Notes: a model not told the origin generated them from the sequence alone. DNA of 64,000 bases from SIRX01 sp965213905 (GCA_965213905.1 OZ243922.1:2976001-3040000), one strand, 5' to 3'; counted from the stretch's first letter, positions 32,630 through 40,919 are shown. A program made the numbers and translations.

Positions 32630-33963
32630 GAAAGATATTGATGGCTTCGCTAGTCCTCATGGCTACATTGCTGGCTGCCCTTGCGGTGACTCCGAGTGCC
32701 TCGTGGGCCCAAGAGAACAGCGGAGAGGGCGAGGTACTTACCCGCTATGACTCGGAGGCAACGAAGCAGCTTGCGGCCGAGTACGATGCCCTGTTGCAAG
32801 AACGGGAAGAGTATCTCGCTGAAAACGAAACCGCCTCATGGAATATCGATGATGAAAGCAATGCGTTAGCGGACTCGAGGCTGCGGGACATAGAGTCCGC
32901 ACCGGTGCCTTCCGAGGAAGAGAAGCGTGCCCGGGTGGAGGAACTTCGAAGGCAAGCAGAAGCATTGTATGCTTTACAGACTTGGGCAGACGATGTGGGC
33001 GTGAACGTGCAAAGTGACGTTTATTACGGTGGTGCTGAACGTATCGCGGAAGACTACGAGGAGGAAGCCGAGACTCTCGAAGAGGAGGCTGCCGAGGAGG
33101 AGGCTGCTGCAGAAGAGACTACGACTCCCGGAACCACGGAGGCCGCTGCTGGACAAAGCCCTTCGGGTAGCGAAGAAACTCCTGGTGGAGACGAGACTCC
33201 AGCGGAGGAACCGCCGTCTGAGAAGCTCGAAGGTAGCGGTTCAGGCGGCGACGCTGGCGACGGTAGTCCTACCGGTAGCCCCGCCGGGGGCCTCAGTCTC
33301 GGCACCCTCTTGTTGATTGCGGCGGTGGGACTCGGGGTAGTCGTCTACGGCCTCTCCGTCTTCTCGCGCCAGGCTGTAGGGAGAAAGCTGTCCGGGGCGT
33401 GGCGTGCGAGGTTCGGGGCGATGCAGGCGACCGCCGGGGCTGCTTCAAAGAAGCCCCCGGAACCGCCTCGCGAGGAACCCCGGCAAGAACCGCAACGGCC
33501 TCCGGGAGAAGAATCCAGTGGGACTACAGAGAATTCCGGGTCGGCTATGGCGGCCCCCGGGGAGTCTAAGGGTGTGGAGGGTGGGGAAGTGCCGCCTCGG
33601 GCGTCACAACCCCGCACAAAGGGTCACAGGGAAGCTACGGATAGCGAAGCTAACGACACCTCCTCTCTCGACGATGAAACTCTCGCGGAGTGGTTCGCGC
33701 AGGAGATGTCGGAGGAATCTGGCGAAGAACCGAAGAAAGAATCTCAGCGTTCCGAACGGCGGAAAAAGCGTCGCGGAGATAGCGGAGACACACCTGAAGA
33801 GGCTCGCGAAACGCCTAAGAAAGCTCCGGCAACGAAACCCGACTTAAACGAGATAGTCGACGAACAGCTTGGAGCAATGTGGGAGGCCGGCGAACTTGGT
33901 CCTATGGACAAAGTCGAGGTGCGGATTGAGGACGGAAAAATCGTTGTGAGGAAAAAGGAGTAG
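32626..33963 (+). CDS. Secreted/bitopic coiled-coil envelope protein
   Basis: A 445-residue protein starting at GTG 32626, overlapping the FtsK-like stop. It has a signal peptide (residues 1-28, ending ASWA), an outside domain of charged helices (30-155), a Thr/Pro/Gly linker, one membrane helix (about 221-241, LGTLLLIAAVGLGVVVYGLS), then a low-complexity inside part and a small conserved end (LNEIVDEQLGAMWEAGELGP, VEVRIEDGKIVVRKKE). The layout suggests a structural partner of the translocase spanning the membrane. Confidence 0.72.
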   Translation: MRKILMASLVLMATLLAALAVTPSASWAQENSGEGEVLTRYDSEATKQLAAEYDALLQEREEYLAENETASWNIDDESNALADSRLRDIESAPVPSEEEKRARVEELRRQAEALYALQTWADDVGVNVQSDVYYGGAERIAEDYEEEAETLEEEAAEEEAAAEETTTPGTTEAAAGQSPSGSEETPGGDETPAEEPPSEKLEGSGSGGDAGDGSPTGSPAGGLSLGTLLLIAAVGLGVVVYGLSVFSRQAVGRKLSGAWRARFGAMQATAGAASKKPPEPPREEPRQEPQRPPGEESSGTTENSGSAMAAPGESKGVEGGEVPPRASQPRTKGHREATDSEANDTSSLDDETLAEWFAQEMSEESGEEPKKESQRSERRKKRRGDSGDTPEEARETPKKAPATKPDLNEIVDEQLGAMWEAGELGPMDKVEVRIEDGKIVVRKKE

Positions 33964-33966
33964 GGG

Positions 33967-34668
33967 ATGCAGCAGAACGAACCTCGTCGGGAGATAGTCG
34001 AACACACGAGTCCGGCGTGGCGCTTGTTGGCCGTCGGGCTGTTTTTCGGGGGGCTGTTCTTCGGGGGCTGGTTTGCGCGGCTGCTTGGGCTGGTTGACCA
34101 ATTCGCGACCTTTTTCGTGGTTACCGCTTTTACGGCGTTTCTCTTCTGGGCGCGGAAACGACCCGACAAGCTGCGTCGTCGCTTCGGCGCTTTCGGAAAA
34201 GTCGCCATCGCAATCCAAGAATCCGCTGACGACATAAGGGCGTCGATTTTCTCCAAGTCGGTTTACTATGGCGTCCTGTTCGGGGCAGCCTACGCGGTGT
34301 TGGTGATAGCTGCAAAGGCCCTCGTCGTGGCGACCGTAACCTCACTTTTTGCCTGGCAGATTTTGGCGGCGGTGGGTTGCCTTGTCGCCGCCGTGGTGGT
34401 AGCGCCGCAATTCTTTGCCGCCGTTGGGCAGCACGTGTCCATACCCGATGAAGACTACCCTGAGGAACCTCGTAGGGTAGATAGTGAAGAGGTTCGAGAA
34501 ACACTACCGGAGGCGCAGAACCGTCCTGGAGATGAAGAGGAAGAGGAAGAGGAGGACTCTCGGAAGGCGGATGCCAGCGCAATCGGCTTTTACGATGAGG
34601 AAGGCAATCAGCTTTCTCAGGAGGAGTTCGAGGAACTTTTTGCAAACTCCGATGGCGAAGATGAGTAA
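33967..34668 (+). CDS. Membrane protein of the transfer operon
   Basis: A 233-residue protein with four hydrophobic segments (about 20-40, 43-60, 98-118, 120-145). It ends in an acidic cytoplasmic tail with GFYDEEGNQLSQEEFEELF. That ending resembles the core of the small protein encoded next (GYYWDGEEVSPDEFSRRV), which hints at a shared binding motif. It starts 4 bases after the envelope protein gene. No known family is recognised. Confidence 0.7.
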   Translation: MQQNEPRREIVEHTSPAWRLLAVGLFFGGLFFGGWFARLLGLVDQFATFFVVTAFTAFLFWARKRPDKLRRRFGAFGKVAIAIQESADDIRASIFSKSVYYGVLFGAAYAVLVIAAKALVVATVTSLFAWQILAAVGCLVAAVVVAPQFFAAVGQHVSIPDEDYPEEPRRVDSEEVRETLPEAQNRPGDEEEEEEEDSRKADASAIGFYDEEGNQLSQEEFEELFANSDGEDE

Positions 34669-34750
34669 GAAAGAGTCGGCCGTAGTGAAGGTTCGAAACG
34701 TAGAGTAGAGTCGATGGAGGAGAGTTAGAGATTGAGGAAGGAGGAGAAGC

Positions 34751-34930
34751 ATGACCGAGAGAAGCCAGCAGTATCTCAACTCGGAGGCTAAGTTCGCCTC
34801 GCCGGAGACCAACGAGGGTATTGGCTACTACTGGGATGGAGAGGAAGTCTCTCCCGACGAGTTCAGCAGGCGCGTCTCTGAGAAGGCTGAACGTCTGCGG
34901 GCCGAAAGGGCTGAGGCCGGGGAAGAGTAG
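34751..34930 (+). CDS. Small acidic protein with tail motif shared with its neighbour
   Basis: A 59-residue soluble protein from ATG 34751, with GGAGGAG upstream. Its centre GIGYYWDGEEVSPDEFSRRV aligns with the tail of the preceding membrane protein, followed by a short charged helix. It closes the transfer operon and is followed by a terminator. It could compete with or bridge the membrane protein's partner, which is inference. Confidence 0.65.
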   Translation: MTERSQQYLNSEAKFASPETNEGIGYYWDGEEVSPDEFSRRVSEKAERLRAERAEAGEE

Positions 34931-34956
34931 CTAGACCCGTCAAACAAAAACTCGGA

Positions 34957-34990
34957 CCTTCCACAAATGTTTTGTGGAGAGTCTTTTTTT
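34957..34990 (+). terminator. Terminator of the transfer operon
   Basis: TCCACAAA (34960-34967) and TTTGTGGA (34971-34978) form an 8-base stem with a 3-base loop, followed by GAGTC and seven T. Confidence 0.8.
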
Positions 34991-35054
34991 GAGAAGTTCG
35001 TCTTTGAAAAACGTGTCATACAGTTTCGGCGCTGCAACTCCCGAAGCCCCACAT

Positions 35055-35087
35055 AGTGCAGATGTGGGAATCGTGTAGATGTGGGAA
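35055..35087. repeat. Short direct repeat downstream of the XRE gene
   Basis: GTGCAGATGTGGGAA and GTGTAGATGTGGGAA stand in tandem with a 2-base gap. It could be a protein-binding site. There is no further copy nearby. Confidence 0.4.
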
Positions 35088-35109
35088 CATAGCAACTCGC
35101 GGTAGAGAA

Positions 35110-35343
35110 CTACTGGTCTAACAAGTCCGCCAACTTCACGCCCAACGCCTTCGCAACTTTGTCGGCATTTGACAAAGTCGGATTGATTTCACCCCTTTCT
35201 ACACCCCCGAGATAGGTTCGATGTAATCTAGCTTTGTCGGCCAGCGCCTCTTGAGAAAGCGGAGGTTCGAGTTTCTTGCGTTCCTCACGGACTCGGCGGG
35301 CGAACAGCAGTACTATCTCGGAATCACTTTTTCTCTTCGTCAT
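35110..35343 (-). CDS. XRE-family regulator
   Basis: A 77-residue Cro/C1 HTH protein: FARRVREERKKLEPPLSQEA, DKARLHRTYLGGVERGEINP, ADKVAKALGVKLADLL. The form with HRTYLGGVERGERNPT is typical of stand-alone controllers, including restriction-modification C proteins. No such system is adjacent. It is divergent from the LPDTG surface protein across an AT-rich 150-base space and may repress it. Confidence 0.88.
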   Translation of the reverse strand: MTKRKSDSEIVLLFARRVREERKKLEPPLSQEALADKARLHRTYLGGVERGEINPTLSNADKVAKALGVKLADLLDQ

Positions 35344-35493
35344 CTCCGAAACTATCGGGAAATGACGAATTTACGTCTACAGAAAATTCATAGGCAGATT
35401 ATTCGTAGCATTCTTGTATTATTAACAATGACGTTAGAAAGTCGGGAGTTGTGTTGGGACTCTCCGGCAACAATCAAGAAAGGGAGGGAACTA

Positions 35494-36126
35494 ATGAAGA
35501 GACTACTGTACATATCTACCCTGGCGGTGGTGGCGACGCTGCTGCTGGCACCCGCGGCCCTGGCCCAGGAGGATATCGACTGCTCGGTGCCGGCTGAGAC
35601 TATAGGTGCTCCAGAGCGCGTCTTTGCCTCCATCCCCGGGGCCAACGCCTGTTTCGTAGCAGAGGCCAGCCCCGACTTGATAAGCGTGCTCAACAGCCCC
35701 GCGTATGACGCTGATACCGGAGAAGAAATCGGTCTGGTCAAGGACATTGACCCGAACCTGGCCGAAAATAATCCCTACAGTGAGTTTTGCGCCGCCTTCC
35801 CGTCATTGGTTGACGACCTGACGGCCCAGGAGTATTTCGAGTCCTCGGCGAACGCCGCCGAACAGGCAATCCTAGACCCTGATGGAAATGGAATAGCGTG
35901 CGACTCCGCAGAACCTGCAGACCCCGGCGCTGGAGGTGGACAGTACGGGGATGAGATGCAGCCTCCGGCCCCCGAAACTCCAATAGCACCTGAGACCCCG
36001 ACGGCACCCGAGGAAGAGATGCAGCCGCTTCCCGATACCGGTGGGGCTTCGCTTTTGCTACCGGCTGCGGGATTGCTACTCGCAAGCGGCCTATTGGGTC
36101 TAACTGTGATGCGTAGACGCTTGTAA
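35494..36126 (+). CDS. LPDTG cell-wall protein with Excalibur-like domain
   Basis: A 210-residue secreted protein from ATG 35494 behind AGGGAGG. The signal peptide ends AALAQ (residue 25). A Cys-containing domain includes ILDPDGNGIACDS, an Excalibur-type calcium-binding DxDxDGxxC motif. A Pro/Glu/Thr spacer follows, and the C-terminus has LPDTGG, a hydrophobic helix and RRR, a full sortase sorting signal. It would be attached to peptidoglycan by a sortase encoded elsewhere. It has a paralogous relative at 39145. In a conjugative module it may serve in cell contact. Confidence 0.85.
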   Translation: MKRLLYISTLAVVATLLLAPAALAQEDIDCSVPAETIGAPERVFASIPGANACFVAEASPDLISVLNSPAYDADTGEEIGLVKDIDPNLAENNPYSEFCAAFPSLVDDLTAQEYFESSANAAEQAILDPDGNGIACDSAEPADPGAGGGQYGDEMQPPAPETPIAPETPTAPEEEMQPLPDTGGASLLLPAAGLLLASGLLGLTVMRRRL

Positions 36127-36138
36127 GAACTACTTGCA

Positions 36139-36168
36139 GAGAGGGGGAAGCCTACACCTTCCCTCTCC
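36139..36168 (+). terminator. Terminator after the LPDTG gene
   Basis: GAGAGGGGGAAG and CTTCCCTCTC (one bulge) enclose the loop CCTACAC. The terminator of the second LPDTG gene at 39145 has the same loop on its own strand. Confidence 0.55.
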
Positions 36169-36210
36169 TCGTTTGTGGAGGGTTGGGAACATGGGGAAGG
36201 GATATAGGAC

Positions 36211-36699
36211 ATGAATGCACAACAGCGGATAGCACTGATGGTTGTCGTGCCGCTGGTAGCCGTGGTGTTGATTGGATATTTCGTGGTCAGCGCCGCCGGA
36301 GGGGGTGGCCTCGGCGGTTCTAACGACGTTGAGGGGGAGTGGGTTCTGACCCTACCATTGGACACATCGTCCGGTAAATATGAAGCGGGTGAACCTGAGA
36401 CGGTCGAGGTGATGGTCGAATTTGGGCGTGGGGAGTCGGGAGAACTCTTTGGCACCGCGTACTCCGAATACGCATACGATAGCTATTCCAATCTCGAGGT
36501 AAACGAAATTATCGAGGTCGACGGCAAAACGTCGTTTGTCGTTGAGGGACCCGACGACGACGAATCGGGCGGCGACTACATGGAGATTGAGTTTTTCGAT
36601 GAGACCGAAAATCCTGGCGAGTTGGAAGGCGCTGCGGAAGGCGAGGTGGGCCGGGCCGACCCGGACGTTCTCGGTACTTTCACGGGCGAGAGGCGGTAG
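36211..36699 (+). CDS. Membrane-anchored extracytoplasmic protein
   Basis: A 162-residue protein with an N-terminal membrane anchor (residues 7-30, IALMVVVPLVAVVLIGYFVV), a Gly/Ser linker, and a beta-rich acidic outside domain (EGEWVLTLPLDTSSGKYEAG, TVEVMVEFGRGESGELFGTA). No family is recognised. It is followed by the lipoprotein gene after 2 bases, which suggests a common envelope role. Confidence 0.7.
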   Translation: MNAQQRIALMVVVPLVAVVLIGYFVVSAAGGGGLGGSNDVEGEWVLTLPLDTSSGKYEAGEPETVEVMVEFGRGESGELFGTAYSEYAYDSYSNLEVNEIIEVDGKTSFVVEGPDDDESGGDYMEIEFFDETENPGELEGAAEGEVGRADPDVLGTFTGERR

Positions 36700-36701
36700 C
36701 G

Positions 36702-37517
36702 ATGCGCCCACCACTACTCGCGGCGGTCGTCGTTGTGGCCTTGGTTCTGGCCTTCGGCGTAGCTTGCGGCGGCGCGGCCCAGAACCCTCAGGAACCGCCC
36801 TCTGAGGACCAGGAGAATCCGGGAGTCGAGGAACCGGAGGCGCAGCCGGAGGTTACACAGACCCAGCCTTTCTCGGAGACCGCCGAGGGCCGGGCGGCTG
36901 CATCCGAACTGATGGTGATAGACGAGGAACTTGGTTTCCTCGTTGATGGCGTTGACGGCATAAGGGAACGCATTTTCACTTTACAGAACGCCGAGGAGTC
37001 TCTGTCGGAGGCGCTTGGGGGAGGAGACGACTCCTGCACGTACGACTCCGTGAAGTGCGACGTGGTGGAGGCAGAGGAACAACTCGAAGAAGACCGCCCC
37101 GAGTTGCAGGAGATAATTTCTTCCGGAGGGTCTGATAATGGCGTCTGCACGCAGGTCATCAACCCCTCGTACTGGGAGTCGGGCGACGGCATCTCGGAAG
37201 CCGCTATGGACGAGTACGAGGACGCCCGAGATGCGGTTGAGGAGGCGGCCACGGGTGTTGACGAAGACATTGCCGAGGGATACGAGGAGTTGGAAGTGGC
37301 CCAGGGGCTTCTCAGCCGATTTGAACCGGAAGAGCGCCCCGAAATGAACTATGACCGAGGTTCGATAGAACAGCTTGAGCGGAACGCGGAGGAGGCCAAG
37401 GAAGTGGCGCAGGCTGCTATATCGGGGGCGGATGGGCAGCGAACCGTCTATGAACAAAGGGCGCGGAACGCCACGAACGAGGCGTTAGGACTCTACGAGG
37501 AGGCGGGGTGCGAGTGA
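36702..37517 (+). CDS. Lipoprotein with helical outside domain
   Basis: A 271-residue protein. The N-terminus is a lipoprotein signal with lipobox GVAC (Cys at about 22), followed by a Pro/Glu linker and a mainly helical acidic domain with four Cys (DDSCTYDSVKCDVVEAEEQL, GVCTQVIN, and the last residues GCE). It is exported and lipid-anchored outside the membrane. The function is unknown. It follows the anchored protein by 2 bases and probably lies in the same transcript. Confidence 0.75.
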   Translation: MRPPLLAAVVVVALVLAFGVACGGAAQNPQEPPSEDQENPGVEEPEAQPEVTQTQPFSETAEGRAAASELMVIDEELGFLVDGVDGIRERIFTLQNAEESLSEALGGGDDSCTYDSVKCDVVEAEEQLEEDRPELQEIISSGGSDNGVCTQVINPSYWESGDGISEAAMDEYEDARDAVEEAATGVDEDIAEGYEELEVAQGLLSRFEPEERPEMNYDRGSIEQLERNAEEAKEVAQAAISGADGQRTVYEQRARNATNEALGLYEEAGCE

Positions 37518-37543
37518 GAGTCAGAGAGGGAGGCGAAGTAAGA

Positions 37544-37804
37544 ATGAACGCTGTAGCGAACTATGTGAGTTGGGTGTTCTCCGGTTCCTGGGCACGGAAA
37601 AGACCCGCTGGTTCCTCGATGACTTGGGGTAGACTCGCGGCCTCTTGGCTTCTCGCGACCATCCTCGTGGCCCTTTTGTTCGCCGGACTCGCGGCGGGCG
37701 GGTTCTTAGGGGCGGTAGCCGTGGCGCTGCTATTCCCGTTCGCCCAGGCTGCTATCGTCGTCGGTCTCGTATACGCCTCACGAGTGCCGCGCAGAACTCG
37801 CTGA
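37544..37804 (+). CDS. Small membrane protein
   Basis: An 86-residue protein from ATG 37544 with GGGAGG upstream. It has two membrane helices (about 33-54 and 57-77, GGFLGAVAVALLFPFAQAAI) and ends in RVPRRTR. The last third of the gene plus downstream bases (37694-37820) is repeated at 39753-39879. No family is recognised. Confidence 0.65.
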   Translation: MNAVANYVSWVFSGSWARKRPAGSSMTWGRLAASWLLATILVALLFAGLAAGGFLGAVAVALLFPFAQAAIVVGLVYASRVPRRTR

Positions 37805-37820
37805 GAGGCGTCATATAGCC
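37694..37820. repeat. Repeat copy 1 (gene end of small membrane protein)
   Basis: This segment, covering the second membrane helix, the stop and GAGAGGCGTCA after it, aligns without gaps to 39753-39879, offset 2059 bases. Confidence 0.75.
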
Positions 37821-38069
37821 TCTAGTAGCGCACCGGTGGCGACGACCTATCTCTCACATCCTCTCTTCCGCCTCGGGGCCGTCACAGAGGCAATTTTCGA
37901 TGCACAACGGCATTTTTCGTTGGACGGCCCCCGGTTCGCCCTTAGACTCCTCTACGGACACAGACGAACCGAGGGAGTTGATGACAGACGAGGCATGTTC
38001 AACTAGAAACTAATGCAGAACACTACAAGTTGAGCAAAGGCCCTAGTGAGGGTCGGAAAGGACGCAAAA

Positions 38070-38609
38070 ATGTCGCGGTATTACCTGGGCCAAATTCTGT
38101 ACTTTGCGGGTGCCGTGGAGGTCATCGAGGAACGCCACCGGGAACCCGTAGTTGATTGTCTCCCGCCGTCGGTGAAGGGCGGCACCTACTTTGTGTGGGC
38201 GTCGCAAGGTGAAGAACCCGTTGAATACGCCGTGACGTACGAGTTCCCGGAGTCCGGCATGCCCGACGTATCGTGCAACTGCAGAGACAACCGGCGGTGC
38301 AAGCAGACCTGCAAGCACGGCTACGCCATCCTAGAGCATGTCGCGGTCGTCAACGAGTGCCTCGATGTCAAGGACCGGATAAGACGTGCCCTTGAGGCCC
38401 TTGAAAGCGGCGATGAGGGCGTAAATTCCGAGTCCACCCAGAGACAAACCATCGAACTGGCGACGCGGGAATTGGAGGCGTTCGAGGCTGGGCATGGTGG
38501 GGAGCAGCGGGCTGTGAGGTGTGCCGATATCCTTATCGAGAAGAGACTCGCGGAGCGAAGGAAATACGACATCCCTCTCCCTTTTGATGATGTGGAGTTG
38601 CTGTCGTAG
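38070..38609 (+). CDS. SWIM-type zinc-finger-like protein
   Basis: A 179-residue protein from ATG 38070 with GGAAAGGA upstream. The centre has VSCNCRDNRRCKQTCKHGYA, a CxC...CxxH pattern of the SWIM zinc finger, following a beta-rich part (GTYFVWASQGEEPVEYAV). A helical C-terminus follows. SWIM domains bind DNA or proteins and occur in recombination and mobile-element proteins. The remaining function is unknown. Confidence 0.72.
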   Translation: MSRYYLGQILYFAGAVEVIEERHREPVVDCLPPSVKGGTYFVWASQGEEPVEYAVTYEFPESGMPDVSCNCRDNRRCKQTCKHGYAILEHVAVVNECLDVKDRIRRALEALESGDEGVNSESTQRQTIELATRELEAFEAGHGGEQRAVRCADILIEKRLAERRKYDIPLPFDDVELLS

Positions 38610-38661
38610 GTTTGCGGGAGGCGGGGGGCTTCGGACCCCATCCAATGCAAGGGAGGGGCGA

Positions 38662-39021
38662 TTGACGAACTGTTATCGGGCCGGGCTTCAGACATTGGGC
38701 GGCCAGCGCTACCGCAAGCTGCCCCGCGAGCTCCGGGCGCTGCTTCACGTACACGCCAAAAGAGACGAGTACGTGGGGGCGGTCGCGGAGGATGTCTGCC
38801 GGGTCCTGGGGTTTACCGGACGGGACGATTTGGCCTCGCGGCTGGACGATGCGCTGGCCTCCATCATCGAAGGCGAGGTTCGGGGGGGCGGCGGAAGATA
38901 CCGGTGGGGAGTAAGCGACCTGGGGCTGGGTGTTCGCGGTGCTTGCCTTCGACCGAGAGACCAACCTGGGGGATACCTGAGACTTGACACAAACATTTGT
39001 GTGAGGTTCTCGACGCTATAA
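38662..39021 (+). CDS. Hypothetical protein
   Basis: A 119-residue basic protein proposed from TTG 38662, which lies behind GGGAGGGG. The helical core (RYRKLPRELRALLHVHAKRD, GAVAEDVCRVLGFTGRDDLA) looks structured. The C-terminal 45 residues (after EVRGGGGRYRWG) are less convincing. No family is recognised. An ACACAAA/TTTGTGT palindrome lies near its end. Confidence 0.5.
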   Translation: MTNCYRAGLQTLGGQRYRKLPRELRALLHVHAKRDEYVGAVAEDVCRVLGFTGRDDLASRLDDALASIIEGEVRGGGGRYRWGVSDLGLGVRGACLRPRDQPGGYLRLDTNICVRFSTL

Positions 39022-39082
39022 TTCTTTGAGGGCCGCGCCTCTTTTTGTAGTTTCCTCAGCGCGGCTCTTTTGCTTTCCGGGC

Positions 39083-39117
39083 AAGAAAAAGAGGAGAGAG
39101 GTGTAGGCTCTCTCCTC
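39083..39117 (-). terminator. Terminator of the minus-strand LPDTG gene
   Basis: On the minus strand, GAGGAGAGAG, loop CCTACAC and CTCTCTCCTC are followed by TTTTTCTTGC: a perfect 10-base stem with a T-run. Confidence 0.85.
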
Positions 39118-39144
39118 CAAATGGAATTAGCCTTTACGGACGTT

Positions 39145-39627
39145 CTACGACCGGCGGCGGACTACCTTCAACCCGATGAGGCCGGTGGCTAGAAGTAACC
39201 CGGCAGCGGGCAATAGGAGTGCCGGGCCACCGGTGTCGGGAAGTACCGTATCAGTCTCGGTAGCCGGTGCAGTTTCAGGTGCTTCGTACTGACCCTCGGT
39301 AGTGGTGGGGCTTTCGTACTGACCATCGGTAGTGGTGTCGAAGCCCGCGGCCTCTTGTTGCTCCGGAGTCAAGTCCTCATCTGGGTTTACGTCTTGATTC
39401 TCTACAATCGGAGTCTCGGCATTGGGACGAGGGTCTTCTACGACGGCCTCTATCTCTTCGGGTGTCTGGTCTTCCACGTTCTCCGGCACGCAGATGAACT
39501 CGCCACTCGGACGTAGAACGCTAACCTCTCCCGTTGGGCACTCGGACCCCTGTTGGGCCAGGGCTGCGGGCGCTATCAATAGCGTTACCACCATCGATAG
39601 GCTGGTCAGGTACAGTAGTCTCCTCAT
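39145..39627 (-). CDS. Second LPDTG cell-wall protein
   Basis: A 160-residue secreted protein. The signal peptide (LYLTSLSMVVTLLIAPAALA) is close to that of the protein at 35494. A short Cys-containing part (GSECPTGEVSVLRPSGEFIC) is followed by an acidic spacer with two near-repeats (TTDGQYESP, TTEGQYEAP). The sorting signal LPDTGGPALLLPAAGLLLAT and RRR ends it. The ends of the two proteins are closely similar while the middles differ. It is likely anchored by the same sortase, which is not in this window. Confidence 0.82.
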   Translation of the reverse strand: MRRLLYLTSLSMVVTLLIAPAALAQQGSECPTGEVSVLRPSGEFICVPENVEDQTPEEIEAVVEDPRPNAETPIVENQDVNPDEDLTPEQQEAAGFDTTTDGQYESPTTTEGQYEAPETAPATETDTVLPDTGGPALLLPAAGLLLATGLIGLKVVRRRS

Positions 39628-39752
39628 GCAGCTTCCCTCCTCATTCGCTTACGTCGCTGGGGAGTTACCTACACGTCATCCCCCCAGACTTTAACAACGG
39701 TATCTTGGCAAAGTCTCACTGTCAAACACGGAATGTTACAGACGTTCTTCGA

Positions 39753-39879
39753 GCGGGCGAGTTCCTAGGGGCGGTAGTTGTGGCGTTGCTTCTCCCGTTT
39801 GGGCAGGCCGCCGTGATAGTCGGCCTCGCCTACGCCGCACGAGTGCCGACCAGGTCTCTCTGAGAGGCGTCACACGGCC
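39753..39879. pseudogene. Repeat copy 2: relic of the small membrane protein gene
   Basis: The plus strand reads GEFLGAVVVALLLPFGQAAV, IVGLAYAARVPTRSL to a stop, matching the end of the gene at 37544 without gaps. No start or first half is present. It lies in the 353-base space 39628-39980, which holds nothing else. Confidence 0.72.
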
Positions 39880-39980
39880 CGCGAGTGTAGCCCGGATTCC
39901 TTACGAGGGATTGTATAGAGACTCGAACTCCGATAGAGTCAGGCCAAGATATTGTTCAAGCTAGAATCAGGACAAAGAGG

Positions 39981-40226
39981 GTGGAGACCTTCGTGAACCC
40001 ATTCAAACGAACCCAGGAGAATCCAAGGCTACTTGTCAGAGAACTCTTCGCTAAATACGAGGACCCCGACGAAGCTGCTCTATTATGGAGTAAGTCCGTT
40101 GCCGCCCGAAGCGGCCTCAGCCCGGAGAGGGACCAGGTCAGATTGATTCGAGAACTCCGCAAGGCTGACCCCAGCCTCGACCTGGCAACGGCAAGGTTCA
40201 TGGCGAAGGAAGCCGCTAACCATTAA
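39981..40226 (+). CDS. Hypothetical small helical protein
   Basis: An 81-residue protein from GTG 39981 with AGAGG upstream. The sequence is helical (PRLLVRELFAKYEDPDEAAL and VRLIRELRKADPSLDLATAR). No membrane segment or known domain is seen. Helix content and size would suit a small DNA- or protein-binding factor, which is a guess. Confidence 0.6.
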   Translation: METFVNPFKRTQENPRLLVRELFAKYEDPDEAALLWSKSVAARSGLSPERDQVRLIRELRKADPSLDLATARFMAKEAANH

Positions 40227-40313
40227 CACTTGACCCTCGTCGAGAACCCCGAAGTAGTCCGGCTACCGATAATATACGCATAGCCAACGGAACATTGAGC
40301 CGGTCTGTGGCTG

Positions 40314-40919
40314 TCACAGGGGATTGTCGGGGCCGCTAACCTCCCCATCATATCTGCTCGCCAGCTTCCCCAGCAACCTCTGCAATCTGCCGCGGTGGTA
40401 CCTCTGTAGCATCACCGGGTAGAGGTTGAGAACCACGTTAAACGCCATCAGCCATACGACGGCGTCAAACCATCCCCTCAGCGCGGCGTACCCAACAAAT
40501 GGCAATATCAGCGCGAATACGAATACGTGGGACGCTTCACCCTTACGGGACTCGTATTCGAGATGCCGCAGGTTGGGGGCATCCAAGCCTTCTGAAAACT
40601 TCGAAAGCCGCATGGTGGGACTGAAGACCCGGAACGGCCCGCTATAGACCAACTTCTTGATGATTCGGACGCCCAAGAGTTCGTAGACTCGCCCCGTTCG
40701 CTCGAAATCTTTGACGGAGTAGTACCTCTCGGGAAAGTAGCGATGCAAGGCCGGGTCAACTACGCTGACTACTACCCCTGCCCAGCAAAAGGCGAACCAA
40801 TTGACCAAGAAGGCGAAGACGGGACTACGGAACCCGAGAGCAGCCCAAAACAAGATGGTCGCGAACATGAACACGACTGTCAATACCGAGGAAATGCTCA
40901 GTTTCTTTAGGGCTAACAT
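40314..40919 (-). CDS. CrtO-like membrane acyltransferase family protein
   Basis: A 201-residue membrane protein with about four hydrophobic segments. FERTGRVYELLGVRIIKKLV and the downstream GPFRVFSPTMRL resemble the glycosyl-4,4'-diaponeurosporenoate acyltransferase (CrtO) family, whose members have the FExxGRxYExxGVRxxK block. No carotenoid genes are nearby, so the substrate is unknown. The 312 bases after its start, 40920-41231, hold no gene I can support. Confidence 0.6.
   Translation of the reverse strand: MLALKKLSISSVLTVVFMFATILFWAALGFRSPVFAFLVNWFAFCWAGVVVSVVDPALHRYFPERYYSVKDFERTGRVYELLGVRIIKKLVYSGPFRVFSPTMRLSKFSEGLDAPNLRHLEYESRKGEASHVFVFALILPFVGYAALRGWFDAVVWLMAFNVVLNLYPVMLQRYHRGRLQRLLGKLASRYDGEVSGPDNPL

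Noticed and set aside
38984..39022. A promoter formed by TTGACA and TATAAT
   Set aside because: The spacing is 27 bases, too long for a sigma-70-type promoter, and no gene starts just downstream on that strand.
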